From Edolisoma coerulescens (taxonomy: Eukaryota > Chordata > Aves > Passeriformes > Campephagidae): a stretch of 64,000 nt of DNA. The position numbers were made by a program, and so were the translations under genes. The DNA is taken from contig VWZW01000500.1 of NCBI GenBank assembly GCA_013397115.1, positions 1,051,715 to 1,115,714 on the forward strand. The letters run 5' to 3'. Below, one piece after another: positions 1 to 10,153 of the stretch. Below the pieces are notes generated by a model, which saw only the letters and a list, made by a program, of their open reading frames with translations, was not told where the DNA came from and did not search any database. Position 1 is the first letter of the stretch; each line of letters starts with the position of its first letter.

Positions 1-208
1 CCCCCCCCCCCGCTTTCAGGATGACAGAATTTGACTATGTAGATATTTTCATTTCTTTTTATAATGCATCTGTAGAAAAGTGTCATCAGACAGAAATACC
101 CATAATCCTTTTTAATGAAAACTTGAACTCCGAGACTGAAGAAGTAAAGCTCTTAAAGCCATTTAAGTCTTTGTCATCCTTATCTTTTTTGAAATATTGA
201 TTCTGAAG
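1..208 (+). other. ERC2: 3' end of upstream ERC2 intron
   Basis: This is non-coding sequence ahead of exon A. It begins with an 11-base C run (1-11), which may be low complexity or an assembly edge. It ends in a pyrimidine-rich stretch around 168-190, then a short mixed stretch and the acceptor AG at 207-208. The exon A frame stays open upstream to a stop at 164-166, but the residues it would encode are hydrophobic and unlike ERC2, so this part is taken as intron. Confidence 0.8.
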
Positions 209-402
209 GCTCATGAAGCTGAAGAGGAGGCACGGATGAATCCCGAATTTGCAGACAGAATGAAACAGCTTGACAAAGAAGCATCGTACTATAGAGAAGA
301 ATGTGGCAAAGCTCAGGCTGAGGTTGACAGACTTCTAGAAATACTCAAGGAAGTAGAGAATGAGAAGAATGACAAAGATAAGAAAATTGCTGAGTTAGAA
401 AG
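209..402 (+). CDS. ERC2: ERC2 coding exon A (coiled-coil segment, 194 nt)
   Basis: The exon encodes 64 complete codons, from A-H-E-A-E-E through K-K-I-A-E-L-E, plus two bases (AG) of a split codon. The product is a charged heptad-rich helix, part of the late coiled-coil region through which CAST/ELKS proteins self-associate and bind other active-zone scaffolds. Landmarks are MNPEFAD, KQLDKEASYY and the family-wide core AEVDRLLEILKEVENEKND. The acceptor is placed at AG 207-208 because that gives phase 0 and starts at the A-H pair where, as I recall, similarity to human ERC2 resumes. The donor is AG|GTAATT at 403, moderate because +5 is T rather than G. The N-terminal seven or so residues differ from the mammalian ones I recall, while the rest is nearly invariant. 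The donor end is secure and the exact acceptor less so. Confidence 0.9.
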
Positions 403-3400
403 GTAATTTTCGTATTATTTGTCTTACATTGAGGTGCATTTTTGCTTACTTGATCTTCATTTCAGAGCAGAGAAGTTAAGAGCAGAGTATGTTTTTTAAC
501 AGAATATTTGTTATGCCTTGTAAAAGAACAAAAAAGGGCTACTTAAGAGCTGCATCTCCTGTCTGCTGACTTTGGAAAAAAATAAGGTTTCCATTTTTTA
601 ATACTCTTCATAAAACAAGCACATATAGGAAAAGTCATGTGCAATTTATAGGGACAACAACCCTCCCAGAAAACCGTGGTGGGGAACAAGCCTGTCTTTC
701 TAGTAACTGGTGAATCAGACCTGTCCCCACACATTTCCTCAAGTGTGAATATCATCACTCGTTCTCAGAGGTCCTGAAAAGTACTGGTAAGTATTTCTAA
801 CCTGTCTCATGACTCTTTAATAATAGTTGTAACTATTTCCCAGTGTTCCTGCAGTCTTTGCTTCAAAAGAATATTTTCTGATGTTGACCAGGCAGTGATT
901 GTCTTGTTTCTGGGAAGGTTGTAGAGACTTTCCATAATGGAGAGAGGAGGGTTTTGGTATTTGTCTCATGCCCTTTGTAATTAAATAGATCTTGGAACCT
1001 TCTCCCGTATGGTGTACTGCTATTTATTTGATTGATCTGTTTTCTTTGTTCCCTTCTTTTACTTAGACACTCTTGCTTGAATGAAAGAAGGAATTCTACA
1101 TTTTAAAATAATTTATAGAATTGCTTTATTGTGATCAAGTCAGAAAGAAAACTGTTTCATGGTTCCAAAAAAGAAGTTTAAGTGATCTCATTGTTGTGAT
1201 CATTGCTATAGTTCCAGTCAAGACAAAGCACCCATTAGGGAGCATTACCATGAAAGAGAGGAACATCTGTCTGAAGTGTTGGTTCCTTGGGGGACAGAAA
1301 ACAACCAGCATGGAAAGAAAGATGTGTAGAGCACCTTTTACTGATGGTAGCTTATCAACCTTCACAGCTGTCTGCTGCCAAAACTTGTTATTCTTTGCAG
1401 ATGTTTGGTGAAGTTTAGTAATGGTTAAGCGTCATGAGAATGGAGACCTCAAATTCAAAGTGAGAGAAGATTTTTATTTGAGATAGAACTGATTATGTAC
1501 ATAAGGACAGCTTCAATTGGCATTTGCCTCTCTCATCACATCAGAGTTTAGAATATTCAAGTGTTTGCACCTATTTTAATGTGTAAAGGAGGTCTCAGAG
1601 GCATTGAGTAACCAAGAGCAGTCGATCTGGGCACCATGCCTATGAGTTCTGCCTACACTCTCCAAAATCCCAAAGCAGCATATTGGAAAAGACACCACAA
1701 TTAGAGGTTTTGTGTGGTTGAGAAAGTGCTGCCTTTTCCATGCAGTGGTACAGGGGCTGTAGGGGCGATTACAGACCCAGGCTTGTAATGCAGCAAGTCC
1801 AGGTGTGACCACCAGGTGTGAACAGCAACTGATCCCCTCCTTGCACTGTAAAACCTGAATTATTGTGTGACACCAGACTCAATAGTAGGCACAGTAATCT
1901 TTTGTTCAAGAGGATAATCTTAAGGCTTTTATTAGGCAGGAATCACGAATGTGTTGAGTGTTTGAATATTAAAATGACAAAATTAAAAGACGATCATGAT
2001 GAAGTACTGAAGGTTGTGATCTCAAATTTCTGGAAATGTTAATTTGATTTAAATAGTTTATGTAAAAAGAGATAAAGAATTGATAGAGACCAGTAAATTT
2101 ATTTGAATTAAATTGAAAATTATTGATTACAAAACAACAATTACAAAGATACAAGGAACTAAGGGATCCAGAGATACTGGTAAAGCATTGTCAGCATATA
2201 ATCTGTTTTTATTGTCTGAGAACCCCTTGTAATGGGTGATGCAGTGGAGAGAATTTTCAATTTTTGTATTAATTTCCTTTTCAAATTTGTTATACTCTTA
2301 GCAGTGAAGTTTTGGAACACCAATTTCTAGTCTGTTATTGTTGATGAGGGTGTTGACCCTGAAATAACTTTTCAGAAGATAATCTGGTACTGCTGAGTGA
2401 ACACAGACTTTTGAAGAGGTTGTACTGTACTGGAGTAATTAAACTTTGCTATGGACCTTTAGCATATATTTGACATTTCCTCAAACTTCAGATGCAAGGG
2501 CATCTCCGGGGTCTTGTAGGAAAATGAATGTGATGTTAAAATGCATTTATTATTCATAGCTTACTGGAATCCATGTTTACTGCTGTGCCAAGATCTTTAC
2601 ATTGCAAGATAATTGCAACAATATAAATTTTCAAAATATATAAGCATAAATTTCTGAGGAAATGATAATCTAAACTATTGCAAGCTGTGGTATCCTCACA
2701 GTATTTATTTTATTCACATATGAATTCATCAACATAATGAGGTGTGCTTGTATAAATTAGTTTGAAAAGTAAAAATGGTTGTAATAAAGTTATCATTTAC
2801 AAATTCAAACAAAAATTAAAGCAAGATGATAAATACTAATGTTCTACTAGTCAGAAAGTATTGACACAGAAAATGTCAAATACTCAGGGGCAGAAATATC
2901 TGGTTTGAGATATGGGCAGTTAAATTTATAAGTGTGTGCTACCTGGCAGATGAACATTATTAATAATTATGAAGTCTTCATATGCATGGTAATTCTTTTG
3001 GTTTTAATGTGATTTTCTTGGCTCAGAAACTATTACACTCCTGAGCGTCATCACTTCAGATTAATATTATTGCTCATATATAAAATTACGTTGATCTGTT
3101 TCTTAAATTACTCTCTCTATATTAATTTTGTATTTTACAGTTTCTTATTACTACACAAGGGAACCTACTCCTTCTTCTATACTAAAGCTATTTGATAACT
3201 TTTATTAAAATTTTCACAATTTATCTGTTTATAATTTAAAAAGTTTAAAATTAAATGCAAGATATTACATTTAATGTATAATGTGCTTTTATTAAACTTA
3301 GCATGCTGTTTTTCTTTGGTTTTCTTGATGAAGGAAATGTGGTTCAGGATTTTTTGGTTTTTATTTTTGTGGTTTTTTTTTTTTTTTTAAATAATGTAAA

Positions 3401-5193
3401 TGAAACTGAATAAGATAGTGATCAGCTCCAGTTTTAATGCAAAGGGCCTCACCAAGGAGAGGGAGCTGCATCTGAAACAGAACTGTTGGGATTGAAGGAG
3501 TATATTGTTTAAAGCTTTAATTAATGGGGTTAGAATGAAAAGTATATTTATGAAACGTGATAGAGAGTTTGAATCATGAAATGCAGTGAAATACAATAGC
3601 ATAAAATGCATGTTTGTGAAGTTTGGACCAGTAAGGCTGCCTGAAATAAACGAAGGATAATCCTTGATACAGTTTAGGAAAAGAAAGATTGGGTGAATAT
3701 GCTTATGGCTGTGTCATTATGAGCCATATAAATAATGAAGCAGAGACCTAAATAATGAGGAGTGAATCCTGATATGTCAGAATAAATATCTGCAGTGAGG
3801 ATAGGAAGGTGTTAATGTCATCAGGTGCTGGCAAGGCTCTGTGTGGGACACTGCTGTGTACTTCTCATCAGTCATATTCCAGGAAGTTGACTTAAAACTG
3901 GAAGCAGGTGCAGGGAGGGCTGGTAAGCAGGAATGAAGTGCTCATGACACAGGAGGGGTCTGAGCAACAGTGGTGTGTTTCTCTGGCAAAACAACAGCTC
4001 TGTGTAAATATGGGAAGGGGTAAGCACTGCAGGGAAAGAAGAGTGATTTCAGTAAATGAGTACTGGCACATAATACGATATAAATTATCCACTGGTAAAT
4101 TTAGACTGAAAAGAGAAGGAAAGTGATGACAACATGGTGAAGATTGCAAAATCTTGGATCCACTTTTCTCCAGTGGTATCTGAGATACTCAGTCATTTGC
4201 TTGGCTAAGTGTAGCTTCTCAGCAAAGATTGCAACACTATAAAAGTCCATTTAAAAATATCATACTAGCTATGAGACAAACCTCTTTGTTCTTAAATGAG
4301 AAGTGGGTTTTTTTTTTTGTTATCTACTTCTCATATGCAGTGGGTATATAACAGTACAGATGTGTATTTAAGCTCTCAGGTTATTCAGACTGCAATTAAT
4401 TCATTCTGAGTTGATTTGGATTTGAATTCTCATGAAGGTAAGTCCACACAGCACTGACAAGTCATTGCACAAGAGACAAAACGTCAGCATATGGATTAAT
4501 TGCATTTTAAAAAAAGTACTTTTGTGGCTGTTGAATATGCTCCTTTTCCTAAGTGCACAAAAGGCTGTGTGTCAGGGACAGTCTAGCTGGGTGGGAATTG
4601 TTTTGGCCATACTTATTTGAAAAGGGTGTGTTAGGTATTTTTTTAACAAATAAAATTACCAAAATCAGAGTATTTTCAGTGCTGAAGTATTAATTCTCTT
4701 CTTTATACTGAATTAAAAATTTGCTGTCAGCATTGTAAGGGGCTGCATTTCCGGGGTGGTGTGGGGTGTCAAATCTTTGTCTTTGATTATTAAGGTACAG
4801 TGCTTTGTGAACTTTTAAATATCTTTGAACAACTTGCCAAATTGTTTAGCTGCTTTGACTTCCATTGGAAGACTTGATGAATGAGGGTCACCAAACCTAT
4901 GATAATTCAAATGAAAGACGTTGTGGCATGTGAGATTTTTGTGTTGCAGCAAATGCTACCAGTATTCATCCAATGTATTTGTTCTATTTGGTGTGTATAT
5001 GAATTTGGATGGTTGTAAATATGGATGTCTTTCTGCCATCCACCAGTGACAAGACGCCCTTTTACTTTAAAGTTTGTTTTCTTCAGTGCACAGCAAGGAT
5101 ATAGCTCTGCAGAAATTTTATTTTAGTTGTTGCTTTCCCTTCCCTTTCCTTCCTTGTTTTGTTTTCTTTTTTATATTTTTTTAATAATCTGCT

Positions 5194-5217
5194 AATATAA
5201 CATCTGCTTGTTATATT
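5194..5217. repeat. Perfect 9-bp hairpin upstream of the microexon
   Basis: Arms AATATAACA (5194-5202) and TGTTATATT (5209-5217) are perfect reverse complements around a six-base loop, TCTGCT. It ends 98 bases before the microexon acceptor. In the transcript it would present a pyrimidine/UGC loop close to the regulatory tract. A chance 9-bp inverted repeat in AT-rich intron is not rare, so any function is conjecture. Confidence 0.45.
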
Positions 5218-5232
5218 TTTAAAGAACTAATG

Positions 5233-5315
5233 TGTTCCTCCCTTTATTCTCTTTTGCTGTCTTCCTCCCTATCTGTTTTTCTCCAAACTGCTGCTTTCTT
5301 CCCTACTCCAACCAG
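5233..5315 (+). promoter_or_regulatory. ERC2: Microexon 3' splice-site region: long polypyrimidine tract with UGC motifs
   Basis: About 80 bases almost free of purine runs lead into CCAACCAG at the acceptor. They contain repeated TCTT/CTTCC/TTTCT elements that match known PTBP1 binding preferences. Two adjacent TGC triplets at 5289-5294 lie about 20-27 bases before the exon. UGC motifs just upstream of the acceptor are the known mark of SRRM4 (nSR100)-dependent neuronal microexons. No other acceptor in the window is as pyrimidine-rich. I infer repression in non-neural cells and inclusion in neurons. Confidence 0.7.
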
Positions 5316-5327
5316 CTTGACTTCCAG
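5316..5327 (+). CDS. ERC2: ERC2 12-nt microexon (adds S-L-T-S to the coiled coil)
   Basis: The segment CTTGACTTCCAG has a canonical acceptor (AG, 5314-5315) and donor (GTCAGT from 5328). Spliced between exon A (ending AG) and exon B (starting A), it reads AG|C TTG ACT TCC AG|A, which is S-L-T-S-R. Skipping it gives AG|A, a single R. Either way the frame is kept and four residues are gained or lost. From memory, mammalian ELKS/CAST proteins carry SLTSR (ERC1) or SLTLR (ERC2) at exactly this point, before the HMKDQ or QVKDQ sequence. The insert is four residues, not a multiple of seven, so it shifts the heptad register and could change coiled-coil packing. It is far too short for ORF-based detection. 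The match of length, phase, residues and both splice sites makes chance unlikely. Confidence 0.9.
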
Positions 5328-8300
5328 GTCAGTATTTTCTGCTCTCCTACTTAATGCTCCTTCCACAATGAAGGTTTTCATTGATGCTTCATTTATTTGG
5401 TTGTTTTGATTCCACATTATTAACTTCTGTTTGTATTTTGTTGGTTTTATTCTGCTTGTCCCTGTTGTGAAGTTTTTGGTCATTTCATTTCTAGACCAGA
5501 AACTTTACAGTAAATGAATCTTTTTCTTGAAAGCCTGTAAGAAAAAAATGTTTATTAACAACATATTCAATTCATATGTTGTTTTGTGTGAAGATTTTTT
5601 TCTTCTTTTAGTTTTGCTTATGTTATCTTTGTTTAGGGAGTTCAACATTGGGAATAATTTTTTGGTAGATAACCAAACCCAGCAGGTAATGAACAGTGAC
5701 AGAGTATACAGAGAGATTTATACCTAAGATCAGAGACTTATTCTTAATACTTTGCCATTGCCTCTTTTACTGTTTACAAACAGAATACGGAGAGTTTCAG
5801 TGGTTCAGAAACTTTTAGCTATTTTTGCTGGCCACATTCTGGACCAGCACATAACTGTAAAGGAGTTGTCTGTATGTGTTTTTTATGCTGTGTTTGTATA
5901 TAACCTCATCTAGTCAGATTCGTGTTTTAAATTCTTCCAGGTTGTAGAGTAGTTTAGCTGGCATTTGTCTTTGGGCACTGTTTCTGAGTAAACTTTTCAA
6001 GTATGACATGTCTTGTGCTGCTTGTTGGAAGTAAAAATTGATCTAGTTGACATTTTTTTCTCTTAGTAGGCCTTGATGTTAATTTTCTTTCTTATGCTTA
6101 TGGGTGGCTGTAAACTGTAAGTTAGCAAAGTCTTAAAACATCTTCTTGGTGTTTTAGAAACTAGTTACTGCATATGGTTTGGATGAGAGGTTCACCATTA
6201 TCAATGCCTAAGTGTTTGTTTCTTCATAGATCAGGGAGACTGGAGTTAAAGGAGGGTGTACACTGCAAAGACTTTGCAGGTAGATTTCAGCTTCCCAGGT
6301 GTTACATTTGCAGATATGGTTCCAGGTTGCCATGCAGTGCATTTGACTAGAATCATGACAAATGTTCAATCCTTGTAATATGTTCAGTTCTGAAGTGTTC
6401 ATAATTTTTCTGTCCAAGTGTACTTTTTGCACAGCGTTGTTCTCTGTTCATATGGAAGCAGAGCTTGGGAGAACTTGGGTAAGTTTTGGTCTCATCCTGA
6501 AAACCAAGCACAATTCACATTTCGCAGGTCAGACGTGTCAGAGGAGTTTCTGACAGGGATGTCTTTGAACTGCACAGCTAAAGATGGCTCATTGCAAAAA
6601 GATTGACAAGGCTTTTTTTCCTGATGTATAGTGCACTTCACAATCACAGGTTACTTTCCAGCTGAAAAGTTTTGTTTCTGAAATTTGAGGGTTATCGATT
6701 GCAGTAAAGAATTGGATGAACTCTAAATTTACTGTCTATCTACTTCAAGCACATTTTTATGTGTTTGAAGGGATAGTTATTACACCCAGATTATGAAAAT
6801 ACTTCAGGAGTTTATTTTCAGAATCTTTTTTTCTTTCAGAAGTTAATTAAATGCATTTATTCTGGACTTGGCTATGATGAAATGATTGAATGCGACCACT
6901 TTGCATTTCTATCAGAGCACACTCAACATTGATTGAAAATCCATCTAGCCCGAGAGAGCCTAAAGAAAGGTATTACGCCATGTGGTCGTCATTATGGTTG
7001 ATTTCACTGGAATTCAGTGATTGGTATGCAGAATCATTTGTTCAGCAGCTGGAGGTGCAATTTCTGTTATGTTTTATTGACCTAAAAAACCAACTGACCT
7101 TGGTGAAGCAAACTGTCCTCAGAACCCTGCCAACTTTCATTCCTAGAGTCCCAGATAAGTCATAGAGTATGATTAGAACTTGTTGTGGGAATTCAGTGAA
7201 GTGTTGAGTTTTCTCAGCTTGAATCTTCATTAAGGTCAAAACTTAATTTGAGAAACAGATCTATTAATTTCCGTAATTTCTGCTAATCTGTATGTTCTCA
7301 GCTGTCATTTTAGTCATCCATACCTCTATGAGCTTATTATAGTTAGAAAAATGCTGCATCTGTTTTATGACATGGTGGGCTGTCGATACTGATGACAAAC
7401 AAGAAAATCAAATACATTGGCCTAATCACCCCATGTGCACCTGCCTGTACAAGATAAAAATACTCTGAGCACAGCCATCAGTAGGGTGACATCTCCCCAC
7501 CTTTAGGTTACAGCAGGTTGTGTACTCCCCAAACTTTTCTACCTGCAGATAAGGAGGAGATGGATTATTTTTTCCATGTGTATTGTACTGACCAGGGCTA
7601 GAAAGTTTCCCACCAGCTCTGATGTTGGCCTTCCTAATTGTTTCCGTGGGAGGCCAGAGCTCAGTGAGATGTCCAAGGGAAGGTTCACCGGAGTTTTAAA
7701 TTTAACCTCCAAGCCGTCCACAGTTTTGTCAAATGTCAGTTTGATGGTTCCAAGGGCAGAGTGATATGTTGTTCAAAGATAATTTCCCTGGAGAAATTGA
7801 GATAGTGTACTACTGAAAACTGAGAGAATCTGTGATATACATTACTCTTCTGAGAGGCTGGTTATTCTGAGTGAGAAACACAGTTGTCACATTGGATAAC
7901 AGGCAGATTTCTGGCATGTCTTTCTCTTTTAGTCTGTTTGCTACATATGCAGAACCAATATTTTAGCATTTAAACATTTTGAAAGAGATGACATTTTGAG
8001 AAGATATTATTTAGATTTATCTGATTGCATGGGTAGTTTTAAACTTTTGTAAATTTCAATTTTTTAAGAAATAGTGAATTAGGAAGTTCATTTCTTTGGA
8101 ATTCTACTTTCTTAAGAAAAAAAAGTAAAATAATATGTTAAAAAATAAGCAGAAAAATCCTATTGATGAACTATAAAAAGATACAAACAGGGCCCTGGGA
8201 CAAGATGATGCACTGTTCTTCAATTTCATCCCACTCCCTACTGAACCTGTCTGCTTAGTTTTCTGTACTTTCAGTTTGCTGAAAGCCATGCAAAGGTTAA

Positions 8301-10122
8301 AATAGAAAGGGATTATTTAAATAAGGAAGGATATTTTCTTAATTCTTGGTGATTTGGGTTTTTTTTTGAGATTTGCTTTGGAGGGTAAATACTCTGTAAA
8401 GTAAATGGATATGCAGTGGATATGAGGAGGAAAGAGCTCTACCTTGCTGAAGGAAAAATACCAACTTTGGGTTGGGTTGGATGTGACACCAAAACTCTGT
8501 GTTGGGGAAGAGAGAATTTAAGGAGCTGTTACTCTTCCCTTTCACGATTACTGGTTCAACACATCAATATTTCTTATGCTTCTCCAGACCTCCTGCCTCC
8601 ACTAGTTTTCCTCAGGGGCAAGATCCACTGGGCAGATTTCTTTACCTCTTGAACCTGTAAATAAAGTAGCCCCAGAATACTGCCTGGGGAGCTTGGTGAC
8701 TGCCTGGGCTCAATGCTGTCAGGATTCCCTGTGCACGGTAGAGGGGTGTGTGAGTGAAGAATCAGTGAGAGATAGCACAGCTTGCCCTCAAAAAGCTGTG
8801 ACTGAAAAGAGACAGGGGCACTAAATTTAGGAATTGGGCTGGTGGTGGAACCACTCCTTCCACTCGTATTGTTTGCTTTCACAATGCAGGAGCAGCGTAC
8901 CTGGGCAACGTGATTGTGCTCTGATCTGAATTTATAGTAAGGGGAAGTTGGTATGTCTAAACAAGAGTCATACAAAGCGTACCTGATTTATTTGGAGGTC
9001 TGAAGAAGTTACTGCAAAAGTATGGAAAGCTTGATTTATGTATTGAAGGGTAATGGCTGGATTGATCCTGAGAACTTCTAGGGTGAGCCAGGAGTTGCAG
9101 TCAAAAGACTTGATCCAGAAGGAAATTGCAATGAAACACGGAGTGCTGCAGAGGAGGTGTGATCCTGATCGCTGTCAGGCTGGGCTGGACACGCTGTGGA
9201 GCAGTTGGATGCAGAGAAAAACTGGAAACAGTCAGGAGGTGGTGGAGCTTTTTTTTTCTGTTTGTTTGTTTGTATGGAGATGCTTTGTTTATTTGGTGTT
9301 TTAAAGAAAAAAGCTTTTCTGGACTCCAGATGGGAAGGAGCTGATGGACCAGTAGCAGGGCTGCAACTCCTTAGTTGCAAATTTCAGGCAACAAATGATT
9401 TCCAGTAACTGGTTAGAGTTATTGCTAATGGTCTCAATTAATAAAATAGCTGAGCAAGCAATTGCCATATTAAATCAGATCAAATATCCCTCTCATCTAG
9501 TGTGCTGTCATCAGCAGCGCTTGATTTTTTTTTTTTAAAGAAGAACATCAGAAGAAAATGCATGACAGTCCTGGGTGTACGAGAGAGATGTGTGACAGAT
9601 GAGTCTTCTGGTACGAATTTCACACATGTTCATGAAAAGTGTCATCCAGCAGGAATGTGCTGAGGAAGACAGCAGTGCAGTGCTCTGGGTCGGAGTTTCA
9701 GTGGTTGCAGCGCAGATCTGCGTTGAAACAAAGTGACATGAACCATAGTTTGGAACAGGATTTTAGTACGTCTCTTTCATTCATGCATTATCCTCACATG
9801 GATATTTCGAGCGTCTCTCCAGGGCTTTGGAGGGGACTGTGTCAGACTAAACACTTCTTAAATAAAGATTTTGGAAAACTTCCCAGATTGCCTGTTAGGT
9901 AAACCCTTCCTCCCACGTTTTTGTCTTTGAGGTGAGAAATGTTTCAGTGACTTCTGTGACACTTGCTTTATTTCTACCTGGCAGAGTTCTTGGTTGTCCC
10001 AGGACAATAATATTGTTTTGTGGGGCATTTGGAGGCAAAATAATTATCTCTCTGAAAAATTGTTATAATATGAGTATTAAAAACCTGAAGCCAGCCTTCA
10101 AGCAATTGAAACGAGATTTAAA

Positions 10123-10153
10123 GGGGGGGAGTGTAAGGGGGTGGGAAGAAGGG
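10123..10153 (+). other. G-quadruplex motif in the sense strand of the intron
   Basis: Four G tracts lie within 31 bases: G7 (10123-10129), G5 (10137-10141), G3 (10143-10145) and G3 (10151-10153), separated by loops of 7, 1 and 5 bases. This meets the usual G3+N1-7 rule. It is on the coding strand, so it could form in the nascent ERC2 transcript as well as in DNA. No function can be read from the sequence. Confidence 0.6.

Larger units (their letters stand above)
403..5315 (+). other. ERC2: ERC2 intron between exon A and the microexon
   Basis: This is 4.9 kb of AT-rich intron from donor GTAATT to the acceptor AG at 5314-5315. A 16-base T run lies at 3373-3388 and shorter A/T tracts are scattered through it. 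No CR1 or other repeat is recognisable. Short open frames on both strands here have no family resemblance. A 12-base string at 422-433 mimics the microexon but has no acceptor. The last 80 bases form the microexon's pyrimidine tract. Confidence 0.8.

Noticed and set aside
1..11. C11 run as a telomeric or regulatory signal.
   Set aside because: A plain homopolymer at the window edge, with no repeat unit or flanking context visible.
422..433. TCTTACATTGAG followed by GT, which would read S-L-T-L-R if spliced between exon A and exon B.
   Set aside because: It is preceded by TG, not AG, and lies only 19 bases after the exon A donor, too short for an intron. Reading through from exon A hits a stop at 404-406. 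The segment at 5316-5327 has proper splice sites on both sides, so this is taken as coincidence.
8574..8975. Minus-strand open frame of 133 codons.
   Set aside because: Low-complexity serine/proline composition, no known domain, and not linked to any transposon.
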